Origin: Limonium bicolor
Lineage: Eukaryota > Streptophyta > Magnoliopsida > Caryophyllales > Plumbaginaceae
Assembly (NCBI GenBank): GCA_023374045.1
Contig: CM041778.1
Span: forward strand, 283,937,533 to 284,001,532
Reading direction: 5' to 3'
DNA: 64,000 nucleotides
This document shows positions 23,124 to 33,101 of this stretch, piece after piece (position 1 is the stretch's first letter; every line of letters starts with the position of its first letter). The notes under the pieces were generated by a model. That model saw nothing but the letters and a program-made list of their open reading frames with translations. It was not told the DNA's origin and ran no database searches. A program made the position numbers and the translations under genes.

Positions 23124-23708
23124 TTATCTTGGATCAAAACAAAACATTACCTCGGCATATAAAATAAGAAAAATAATACTCCACAAAATCTGGTGTTTGA
23201 GGAGGTACTGCCGGGAACGTAGTTCTAACAGAAGACCCGGCGGTGATGATTTTTCTTCCTCAAATTGGAGGATGTAAACATCCTCCTCTTCTAGGTGAGG
23301 CTCGTAGAAAGAATGCTGATCGATATCATCTTCAGAGAAAGTTAATTCTTCGAAGGTGATAGTGGCGTTCTGTTTGGATATATTGGCGGGAGGTGATGGC
23401 AATTCCTTCTCTTCATTTTCAAGGATGTAAGTATCCTCATCTTCTGGATAGAGCACAGAGAAGGATGGAAACTGGCGGTAGGCGACCGTAGAGGGAAGAG
23501 AGTAACTTACATCCGTAGTGGGGTATTCTACTTCATGAATTATTTCGCTCTTTGGTTGCTGTTCTTGTTGAGCGAGTCTCTCCAGGTAGTCTGGTTGATC
23601 TTCTAACCAGAGTTGCTCTTGGAATATGAGACAATCCTCATAATCATGAGCTCCCCCACATACGGAGCAGTATGAATAGCAAAACTCTTGCTCGAATACC
23701 TGTTCCAT
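23124..23708 (-). CDS. Gag-like fragment with one CCHC-type knuckle (Athila-like)
   Basis: A 194-codon open frame starts MEQVFEQEFCYSYC and has CSVCGGAHDYEDC near residue 17, matching the CxxCGGxHxxxxC knuckle at the end of Athila-type Gag. The remainder is strongly acidic (repeated E/D-rich ILEN/ILQFEEE stretches) and resembles the linker that follows Gag in such elements. The N-terminal Gag core is missing. The frame starts soon after the leader, so a small protein could be made. Whether it is expressed or only a remnant is unknown. Confidence 0.5.
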   Translation of the reverse strand: MEQVFEQEFCYSYCSVCGGAHDYEDCLIFQEQLWLEDQPDYLERLAQQEQQPKSEIIHEVEYPTTDVSYSLPSTVAYRQFPSFSVLYPEDEDTYILENEEKELPSPPANISKQNATITFEELTFSEDDIDQHSFYEPHLEEEDVYILQFEEEKSSPPGLLLELRSRQYLLKHQILWSIIFLILYAEVMFCFDPR

Positions 23709-23929
23709 TTGCCTCGTACAGTTTTTTTTTTTGAGTTTTTGTATATAAAACGTAACTACTGAAATAGATTAGAAAAATAAAATGATTAAAAACAAACAGA
23801 ATAATAATATTATGGAGATGGAATGGAGTTGCGAGCTTGTTCTTCTTTTCGGGTGGAGCTGGAGAATTGAAGAAGTTCGGGGAAGAACAGACTGAAACGC
23901 CGCGTTGAGCTAAGGAAATGGGGACGTCC

Positions 23930-24075
23930 GCTTGGACGTCCGCTTCGTTATAGGCGGACACGGCTGCGGCGTGAATTGGGGACGTCCGCCTGGACAACCG
24001 CGAGCGGACAGGAGGTGGACCAGCTTCAGTGACGTCCGTGTCTGTTGAGGCGGACAGGAGGCGGACACGCCCCTG
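23930..24075. repeat. GTCCGC/GGCGGAC motifs in the leader of the Athila-like element
   Basis: Several GACGTCCGC and GGCGGACA units lie within about 350 bases of the primer-binding site. They are the same motif that clusters in the LTRs at 21300-21650 and 25490-25830. Confidence 0.7.
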
Positions 24076-24269
24076 TTCGGTTTTTTTTTTCGATTACGCT
24101 ACTTACTGAAACAATAACAAATTGGAAAACACACGTACTAATAATATAAACAAAATATATAAACAAATTATAAAAGATAATTAATATAAATAACAACAAA
24201 ATAATATAGACAAAATATTCTAATATAACAAGTGAATAATCCGGGGCTTAGGGACTAGAATAAACTAGT

Positions 24270-24286
24270 CCCCGACAACGGCGCCA
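24270..24286 (-). promoter_or_regulatory. tRNA-Asp primer-binding site
   Basis: On the minus strand TGGCGCCGTTGTCGGGG lies 3 bases past the 5' LTR end. It pairs with the 3' end of plant tRNA-Asp (…CCCCGGCAACGGCG plus CCA) with one mismatch. Confidence 0.85.
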
Positions 24287-24289
24287 TTT

Positions 24290-26097
24290 TGCAGACGTTG
24301 TAAAGTGAGTGGTTAAACTGGTGTAAAAATAAAAGAAAATAAATTAAAAACTCAAAATAAACGTCGGGCTGCAAACAAATCCCGGTCGTAGTAGTATAGT
24401 GTAATGTAAGCGACCGGATGTCGAACCGTGGGACTAATATACATATAATAGTACCTAAGCGTGTCACAAGAGGGGGGATTAATTGACTTGTATAATAAAT
24501 AAAAAGGAAAGATAAAATAAACTAAGTTAATAGATAAATTAAACGGGACTCTGGTTCAGGTTAATATGATCAGATTAATTATGCTATCTCTACTGGTTTA
24601 ATTATAATTGTTTGGCAAAATTCCTCTTATTATCTTAAGGACTAAATCATAGCCTCAAAAGAACTCGTTTACCTGAAAATGCAAGGTTCTAATCAAGGTT
24701 CAAGCACAATACGTGTAAACGGACGGTTTAGATATGAGAAATTATTTATGCATCTGAAAATACTAACCTTTTAAATCATAATAAGCTTTCTCCAAATTTA
24801 CGGCTTAATTAACCTATCTATTTATCACCTGGTCTGATCAAAATAGACTTAGCAAGCAATTTAATAAACTCATCACATTTATTAAAAAGGCGAGAGATAA
24901 GCTTTAAAACGTAACAACTATATTTAAATTAAACCAGTAAAAATTGCATATTATTAATACAAACACATAATAACCATTCACAAGTATAAATATTCTACCC
25001 TAACATATTAAATAGAATAACAGAAACAAGAGTAGTAGAAATCATCTGTAGTCACTCCTGTATTCGTTCTGCTATTTTGTATACGTAGGACTAGAGGTGA
25101 ATATGGTGGAAAGTGAAATAAAAATGGAGAAGACGGGAGGAGAGAATTGAGATGAACATGTGAAGTGTGGTGAAGTGGTACGGTGATGGATTGTATGGGT
25201 GGAGGATGTGTTTGATTTTACAGAAGGAACGTGTGTTTATATAAGAGAAAGGAAAATGAAGAGGAAGGAAGGAGAAGGAAGCACGTGTGCTAGTGGATGA
25301 ATTATTGCAGCTCATTTATTGCAGACAGAGGTGGAGACAACGCGTGAGTGAATTAAGGTAGGCGCCGGACGGAGTAGATGGATATGGCAGATGCGAGTTG
25401 GGCGAGTTGCAGACAGTCGGCGAAGGCAAGTTGCGGACGACGACGGGCGAACAAGATAAGCACGCGTTAATTATTGGACATTTATACGCGTCCGCTCTGG
25501 ATGAGGCGGTTGCCTCTCTGCTTGTCCGCCTGTTTTTTTAGGCGGTTGCATGTATTTTCATGTGTGTCTCACGTCCGCCTAATAGGCGGTTGCATCTCTA
25601 ACACGTCCGCCTATAATGAGGCGGTAGCCTCTCTACCTTGTCCGCCAATATAGAGGCGGTTGTCTCTTGTCACACCCGCTCTCTTGTCCGCCTGTTTTCT
25701 CGACATCGCAGAGGCGGACACTTCTATCTCTCGCATCACTCACGTCCGCCTGCTTAGGGGTGGTTGCCCCTGTCTCTCGTCCGCCTAGGAACAAGCGGTT
25801 GCACTACTGCCTTGTCCGCGTTGTCAGCTTGACCGTGACCTATTTTCCTTCAAACTTTGACCGGCTCTAGATTCTTCGTTTGGTCCCCGTTTTCTGAGCC
25901 GTTTGCGTCTATGCGTTTGTCTCTTCGTCTACTTCACTCCCAGCTTGGTTTTCCTCATGTTAAACCAATAAATTTGTGAGATAAACATTAAAACATAAAC
26001 TAGAGGAAAACTAACCGAAGTGGAGAAATGAGCAAGAAAAGTGTTAATATAATATATGAAATACACCTATAAATCATGCTCATTTGGACACTTATCA
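24290..26097 (-). repeat. 5' LTR of the Athila-like element
   Basis: Minus-strand LTR from TGATAAGTGTCC (26097) to CGTCTGCA (24290). A TATATAA box is at 25236-25245. Upstream of it, 25490-25830 holds the alternating GTCCGC / GGCGGT cluster. Confidence 0.9.
25236..25245 (-). promoter_or_regulatory. TATA box in the Athila-like 5' LTR
   Basis: The minus strand reads CTTATATAAA, about 850 bases into the LTR. It is the best TATA candidate for transcription of the element. Confidence 0.5.
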
Positions 26098-27132
26098 AGT
26101 AGCCAAATGGCTACTAGTATAACAGTAGCAAAATGGCTTCGAGTATAACAGTTGCGAAATCATTACCAGTACATTAGTAATAAAATCGATACTAGTGTAG
26201 CAGTAACAAAATTGATACTACTTCAATAGTTACAAAATCGACACTATTAAAGTGGTAGCAAAAAAGCTACTAGTATAGCAATAAAAAAATCGATACTAAA
26301 ATATTGGTAGCAAAATGGCTTCTACCAGTATTCAATCCCACAAGAAGTTGGAGCCATGTACCCAATGCGTACACATCTAAGATTGCACCTTACAACGTAT
26401 GAGTATAAATAAACCTCCATACCAATGACATATTTAATTCAAACTAGTGTGTTAAAATGTGTATAGAGCAGGAATCAATCCCCCGAAGTCTAGGATGAAT
26501 ATAGAATGTCTTAACCATTGTGCCATGACAGTTATTTACATTATATATATAGAAACTACGTGTATATATTGAATGTTTGATACTGTAAATATAAATGGAA
26601 GTTTTTGCCGAGATATGATCAAACCAGGGATATATTAAAATTAATAAAATAGATATACGGCCGATTATGCTACATGATATTTTAATTTATATAATATAAC
26701 AAATTAATTTAATACGACAAAAAAAGTAAAGTTAATCAAAGTTTAAGTATATCGTTGTCTTAAAATTATAAAAAATTTAAAAATATACATATATATCTTT
26801 TATAAATCTTTGAAATGTCAAAAATTATACAAAAAGATAATATATTATGTAAAGTTACTTATTTAATTAAGTCTTATTATATAGTGTTACAAATACTAAT
26901 ATAATACATCATTAATGAAAATTACACTTCTAAATAATTATTTTGTTTTTGTAAATTTTATAAATAATATTTTATAAATTTTAATAGATGTATAATATTG
27001 TATAATCTTGACTAATTTAAATTGTTAATAGCTAAATTACGAAATAGCTACTGCTGGAGGTGGCTAATTCAGTCATGGTAGCTATTGCGCCACTATTAAA
27101 GTAGCAGTAGCTATTTAGTCAATGGTACTCTG

Positions 27133-30100
27133 GTTGCGGACGACTTCGATGGAGATGAACGTGTCGAATGGGAACGCTCAAATGGAATGGTCAAAGGCTG
27201 GCTCTATAATGCATTAGATGATTCTCTATGCGAATCGGTAATGTATCATCCAACCGCAAGGGATATTTAGCTCGATCTTTGCGATCGATTCGAAGAAGCT
27301 CAAGAAATGCGGTTATACACATTAAGGCAAGCATCTAGAAAGATAGAACATCAACAAAATAAATGAATAAACCAATATTACACTCGATGGGTAAAAATCT
27401 GGAGTGAGTAGCAGCAATTGGTTACCCTTCCAGCTTGTACTTGTGGATCAGCATGAGAAATCCATAAATTCATGGAAAATGAGAAGGTTTTTGACTTTCT
27501 AATGGGACTGAATGACTCATATGAATCTATTCCGTCAAACATTCTCATGATTGCACCTCTTCCAACCGTAGATAAACTCTACGCTATGCTCAGACAAGAG
27601 GAGCAACATTGACAGAACAAAAGGAACAAGAAAGAGGACTCCGACACTCTTACCTTTGCCGCTGCAGCAGGACCATCCAACACGAAGAAGAATTCTGGGC
27701 CGAATTCTAAAATCCAGAGAGACAATGGAAAGCCAAGGGGTAGATGCTCTAAGTGCAAGAAACCAGGATATGAGTATGATCAGTGCTTCTGGGTGACGAA
27801 GAAGTTTCCAGCGCACTGGAAAATCAAAGGAAAAAAAAGCTTATATTGTCACTCAGGAAGATGGTGAACCAGAGAACAATGGAGCTGGAGCAAACCCTAG
27901 CGATACCGTCAACATTTCTGACTCCCAGCTGAAAGCTTTGACTGCTTATTTCAAGGGCCAAGCCTCTCAGGTTCCAGGGCTCACTCAAAGGCAGATCCAA
28001 GCCCTTGCCAACCAGATCGTGGCCCAAGATGATTTGGGAGCAAACCAAGACCAATCCTTTGCACTGGTGAATCAATTTGTAGGTACGATTTTCTCAGCCC
28101 AAACTTATACTTATGACCATGTTTGCTGTAACAAAAGAGCTTTTTATTATCATGATACAACACACACACACACATGATTGCATGCCACACAATACACACA
28201 CTATATCCAAATTAAATTCGTATGCGCATCTGCTTGATATTTTTAATATCAATGTTCACACTATCATGACCGATTCTATACATAGTTATATTAGTTGCAA
28301 CGTTAACAATAAGGGCACCAATCTTTTAGACGGAAAATGGATCATTGATTCTGGTGCCACTGATAGTGTATGTGGAAATCTAGCTTTATATGAAAACAAA
28401 ACTTATACTTCTTGCACATATAAAGTTGTTATGCCTGACGGTCATATAGGCAACATTGACGGAATAGGAAACATTATGATTTCCCCAAATTTTACACTCC
28501 ATTGAGTCCTACATGTTAAGAGTTTCCAATTTAATTTGTTATCCATTCGGAAACTTCTTATTCAATTAAATGCTCGCCTATTGACATATCATGATCATTG
28601 TGAATTGCAAGACCTTGAGTCAAAAGCCCACGTCACACTTGGAGTAGAGACTCAAGGCCTTACATCTTGCATGATCATGCTTTAGAAAACTTCATACATG
28701 AGAGAAATAAATACCAGGCTTCTAAGACTGTTACTTTTAATAATTTGTTTTCCAATAATGTTGTTCCTACGGATTTTATTCCATGTTTTGCTACATATAG
28801 GGACACCATCTTATGGCATTACCTCCTAGGTCATGTACCTTTACCAAAACTTACCAGACTTGATATTGTTGACAATAAAAGTATACCCATGGATTTTCAT
28901 TGTGATTCATGTGATAAGGCTAGGAACCATCGCCTACCATTTCCTATCTCCAATAGTCGATGCGATGCTATATTTGATCTCATCCATTTGGATGTGTGTG
29001 GCCCCTTTAGACAACCCACACACGATGGTAGTTGATTCTTTTTATCCATCGTTGATGACTATAGTAGAGCTCTTTGGGTCAAATTACTCACAAACAAATC
29101 CGATGCTTTCCCATTCATTAAATTCTTCATTGCTTATGTCAAGACTCAATTTGGGAAGACCATAAAAATAATCTGATCTAACAATGCAATGGAGTTAGGA
29201 TCCTTGAACGAAGGGAAACTATTTTTTAACAATCTTGGCATTATACACCAAACTTCCTGTGCCCATACGCCCCAACAAAATGGGGTTGTTGAACGTAAAC
29301 ACAGATACCTCATGGAGACAGCTCGTGCTTTACATTTTCACTCCAACATGTCTCTCTTATATTGGGGGGAATGCATTCTACAAGCCACATACATAATCAA
29401 TCGTCTTCCTAGTAAAGCTAACCAAGGAATATCTCCTTACGAACGCCTACACAACCATAAACCCGACTATAGAAATATTTGTGTTTTCGGGTGTCTTGCA
29501 TATGCTATGGTCCTTGGAACCAACAAAGGAAAATTTGATCCTTGATCAACACCTTGTATTCACTTAGGCATTGTAAATAGACAAAAAGGTTACAAGTTGT
29601 TACGTCTTTCTGATCACAAAATCATTATATCTCGTGATGTCATATTCCATGAGTCTACATTCCCTTTCAAAAAGGGCAATATATCCCTTGATACTCATTC
29701 TCCCATTCTACCACATGGTGACACTACACCATACCACATGGATCAGGATCACTTACGTTACGTCTTACCTGATTCCTCGGATACTTTCACATCCAACACC
29801 AACACACCACCTTCTAGCTCCCATTCTCCCAACGATCATGCACCTTATACGCATGATACACAAGACGACCATGTTGCTTCGTACGACAATGATCAGTTTC
29901 AAACACAACAAACACCTTATACGCATGACATACATACTGATCACACACATACTTCTACGAACGATCAATATATCATCTCACAAAATGATAACAATGACAC
30001 TCTTGATACCCAAACTCTTCGATGATCTCCACCACACTTTGATCTATTTAGTGATATCCTTTGTGATAGACTCAACAAAGTTCATACCACCACTATTATC

Positions 30101-31695
30101 ACTAAAAAGAACGGTTATATCCATACTCTGACAGATCTTACACCAAATAAAACTATATATACAAATGCCACAATCAATGCTATGCACTATGACACAATTT
30201 TAAACTTACACGAACCCTCTTCATATGAGGAAGCTTCCAAGAGCCAACATTGGATAGATGCTATGAACAAAGAACTGCATGCCCTTACTTCCAACAACAC
30301 TTAGGAACTTACTAAACTCCCAAAACATAAAAAGACAATCGGATATAAATGGGTTTACAAAACCAAACTCAATGCTGATGGTTCCATTGAACGCTATAAA
30401 GCTCGTCTTGTAGCTAAAGGCTTCAGTCAACGATTTGGATCCGACTACACAGAAACTTTTCTCCCGTTGTCCGTATGTCCACACTCACTACTCTTCTTGC
30501 CATTGCAGTTAAAAAGGGATGGCATTTACATCAACTAGATGTCAACAATGCTTTTATACATGGAGATCTCCATGAAGAAATATACATGCAACTCCCCCCA
30601 GGTTTGGCACTGCTACTGCATGTCACCTTCGAAAATCTTTTTATGGTTTAAAACAAGCATCCCGTCAATGGTTTGCTAGACTGAGTGATCTTCTGGAGAC
30701 TCTAGGATATACCAAATCCAACAACGATTATTCTCTCTTCAGCAAACGTCAACACAATCATATTACACACCTCGCCATATATGTAGATGATATTCTCCTA
30801 GCTGGAGATGACCTTGCCGAAATGAAAAATATTAACCAACACTTAGACAAGGAATTCAAAATCAAAGACTTGGGAAAACTAAGCTACTTCCTTGGCATGG
30901 AATTCCTTCACACAAATTCAGGACTTGTCATATCCCAACGAAAATATTGTAACGACCTCCTTAAGGAGTTTGATACCCTGCATGGAAAACATTCTCCTTC
31001 TCCTTTGTCTTAGGTGCAAACTACATCGAGACCAAGGGGAACTCCTTGAACAACCATATCTATATCATAGCCTCATCGGGAAACTGAATTTTCTCACTCA
31101 TATAAGACCCGACATCGGTTTTACGACTCAACTTCTTAGTCAGTTCCTAAAAACACCGAGAGTTACTCATTATAATGCAGCTCTTCATACTTTACAATAT
31201 CTTAGAGGTACCACTAATTATGGTATCCTTCTAAACAATACTCCATCTCTCTCACTAGCCGCATATTGTGATAGTGATTGAGCTAGTTGCCCAACCACAA
31301 GAAAATCTGTGCCTAGCTATATCATTCTCCTAGGAGGAAGCCCCATTGCATGGAAATCGAAGAAGTAGAAGAGTGTTTCACTATCCAGTGCCGAAGCTGA
31401 ATACCGTGCCATGCGGAACGTCACATGCGAGCTTGCTTGGCTGACAAGAATCATCTACGAATTGGGCGTCAACGGCTTCATTCCGGTTCCCGTCAACTGC
31501 GACAACAAGTCTGCCATCTACATTGCCCGCAATCCAGTCCAACACCAACGAACCAAACACATTGAGATCGACATACACTTTGTTCGACAGAAGATTCGCA
31601 AAGGGCTTATCCAGGTTCAACATATATCCAATACAAAGCAACTTGCAGATTTTCTGACGATGAGCCTTGGCGGCACAGATTATACAAAAATTTGA
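27133..31695 (+). pseudogene. Copia gag-pol polyprotein relic
   Basis: Parts in order: a Gag remnant (WERSNGMVKGWLYNALDD, LMGLNDSYESI) lacking its first part, then a knuckle at 27745-27789 whose His is now Tyr (CSKCKKPGYEYDQC). Protease WIIDSGATDSV is at about 28341. The integrase zinc region and core run about 28800-29550 ([20 protein letters not shown]). The RT runs about 30230-31000 ([29 protein letters not shown]). RNase H runs to 31695 (SSAEAEYRAM, IDIHFVRQKIRKGLIQVQ). Stops and frameshifts occur throughout; for example TAG at 30303 interrupts RT. In the integrase core the usual RSDN site reads stop-Ser-Asn-Asn at 29174-29185, so both a stop and loss of the catalytic Asp are seen. It is inactive. 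Confidence 0.9.
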
Positions 31696-31756
31696 CATAG
31701 AGTGGGTTTATATCTCATAAATGATTAGGTTTGTACGGGGTAGACTTAAGGGGGGC

Positions 31757-31890
31757 TGTTGGTTTATTTTTCCTAAGTTACCCCTCTTATGTTCTCTTAT
31801 TAACTACTCTATATCCCTAAGTATAAATATGTCCCCACTCTATACTCTGTAAACATCGATTCTCATTAATTTAATACAATGAGACCATTA
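31757..31890 (+). repeat. 3' LTR of the older copia element
   Basis: 134 bp matching 19637-19770. It is preceded by the purine tract TTAAGGGGGGC and followed by the CTCGC duplication. Its last bases are ATTA instead of ATCA. Confidence 0.9.
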
Positions 31891-31895
31891 CTCGC

Positions 31896-32760
31896 CGCCT
31901 CAAGCCTTGCTCCACCTCCTCACCATCAACATTGCTGCCCGTCTTATACCGCCATCGCCGATATTTTCATCTTGCATGTTTTCTCTTTTATGTGTTGAAA
32001 TAAGTAGGTGGAGGACCAGCTTCTCTTCGTACTTCATGGTGGTCGAGCAGAAGCTAGATCTACAGCAGGTGGAGATTGTTTCCTCCTTGTATGTTAGAAT
32101 AATTTTCAGATTTTTTCTTAGCGATCTCCGAATCTAGTTATAGATATAGGAAGGTTGTTGGCTTTTGGGGTTTTAAGCACCCGTTCTTTGTTTTGCTATC
32201 AGATTTTATTCCACTTTTCTTTGGTTTTGCTATCAGATTCTCTTCCACTTTCTTTGGTTTTGGATGGTGTTGGTTTTAAAGAGCATATCAAGCTTTTATC
32301 TTGTTTAGTGAGTTTGGATTAATCTCTAATCATAGATGTTCTTGAAGTTCGGACAATTGGGCTTCTTTGCCAAACTTGTCATTGTTTACTTGGGCTTCTT
32401 TAAGCCCAGCTCTGTACACCTGTCGATTCTAATGGAAAGTGGTTCTTTAGTTTTTTTAAACTTTTTTTTCTGAATAGAAAGCATACAGCTTGGGTACGTA
32501 GCAGGTAGCTTTTGTCGACCGAGTGATGAGAAGTTCCACAATCTGGGAACACGGTAGTACATTGTCGCATTGATCCATGGTGAATGGTCTGGGATATCAG
32601 GCAATGGATGATTCCCCTTCTTCAACTCACGCATTGCCCCTTGTATCATTGCTGATTTTAACGCGCAAGTTTTTCTCAAATATTATTCTGCTGATTTTTC
32701 TACTCCCCACCGCTTTCTTAATACTAGTATGGACTATCCATGTGCCAGTATGTCGGTGCT
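31896..32760. other. Host DNA between the two copia elements, no defined gene
   Basis: This is the right-hand continuation of the DNA at 19044-19636. It has a short imperfect direct repeat (TTTGGTTTTGCTATCAGATT-like, 32193-32245). A minus-strand open frame at 32386-32679 has protein-like composition, but I cannot assign it to a family. The sequence is interrupted at 32765 by the second copia element and resumes at 37984. Confidence 0.35.
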
Positions 32761-32765
32761 TAGTC

Positions 32766-33045
32766 TGTCAAAATCTTGACCAAAGAAAGCTTTTCTGTAT
32801 TATTGATTGTGTGAGACAAAGTCTCTGTATACATGTGTCGAAGAATGCAGAATGTATTCTATGCCTATCTGTATCCCGTATATGTTGGAATACAATGCTG
32901 GTCTACCGCCTTTATATGAGTAAGGTGCAGACTGAGACAAAATTACAAGAATACCCTAGAGTACAAACTAAAAGAGTACAGAAATAGAACGATACAGAAT
33001 GTAGCCTAGTAATACAGACTATAAACCATACATCCTATTCTAATA
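32766..33045 (-). repeat. 3' LTR of the younger copia element
   Basis: 280 bp, about 98.6% identical by eye to 37704-37983 (four substitutions). Confidence 0.95.
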
Positions 33046-33101
33046 CCCCCCTCAAAGAGTACATCTGGTGCAGAGGACCGCAGCGGAAGGTATGTGTGTG
33101 C

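Larger units (their letters stand above)
20112..26097 (-). mobile_element. Non-autonomous Athila-like LTR retrotransposon, complete
   Basis: Two LTRs of about 1.81 kb (20112-21922 and 24290-26097) enclose a 2.37-kb interior, flanked by the perfect duplication AGTAG (20107-20111, 26098-26102). LTRs run TG...CA on the minus strand. The primer site next to the right-hand LTR is complementary to tRNA-Asp, the primer known for Athila-type elements. An AAGTGTGGGGGTG polypurine tract abuts the left-hand LTR. The interior encodes only a gag-like fragment and no protease, RT or integrase, so it must borrow enzymes. The LTRs differ only by scattered substitutions and small indels, so the insertion is fairly recent and younger than its copia host. 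Confidence 0.9.
19871..27119. mobile_element. CACTA-type element fragment, right terminus lost
   Basis: CACTACAAGAAAAA at 19871 is the classical CACTA (En/Spm) terminal inverted repeat. Behind it and on the right side (26098-26320, 27030-27119) are repeated GTAGC(A/T)A and GGTAGC motifs in both orientations, as in CACTA subterminal regions. The matching TTTTTCTTGTAGTG right end is absent. The sequence passes from AGCTATTTAGTC into copia gag near 27120, so a deletion probably removed the right end with the start of gag. No transposase is present, so it is non-autonomous. The Athila-like element 20112-26097 is inserted in it. 26320-27030 is AT-rich filler without genes. Confidence 0.6.
19637..31890 (+). 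mobile_element. Degenerate Ty1/copia retrotransposon containing nested insertions
   Basis: Terminal repeats of 134 bp lie at 19637-19770 and 31757-31890, and the pentamer CTCGC flanks both sides (19632-19636, 31891-31895). Right after the left LTR is TGGCATCATAGC, a copy of the initiator-Met tRNA primer site with two changes from the usual TGGTATCAGAGC. A purine tract TTAAGGGGGGC precedes the right LTR. The gag-protease-integrase-RT-RNase H order on the plus strand is that of copia. About 7.2 kb (19871 to about 27119) is foreign DNA. Removing it leaves an element of about 5 kb, normal for copia. The LTRs differ at four visible positions in 134 bp. Confidence 0.9.

Noticed and set aside
24270..24286. 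tRNA-like sequence considered as a tRNA gene
   Set aside because: Only the 3'-end complement is present, placed exactly as a primer-binding site. The same holds at 60254-60270.
32386..32679. 97-codon minus-strand frame with protein-like composition
   Set aside because: No family recognised and no splice or promoter context, so I kept it only as a note under the host-DNA entry.
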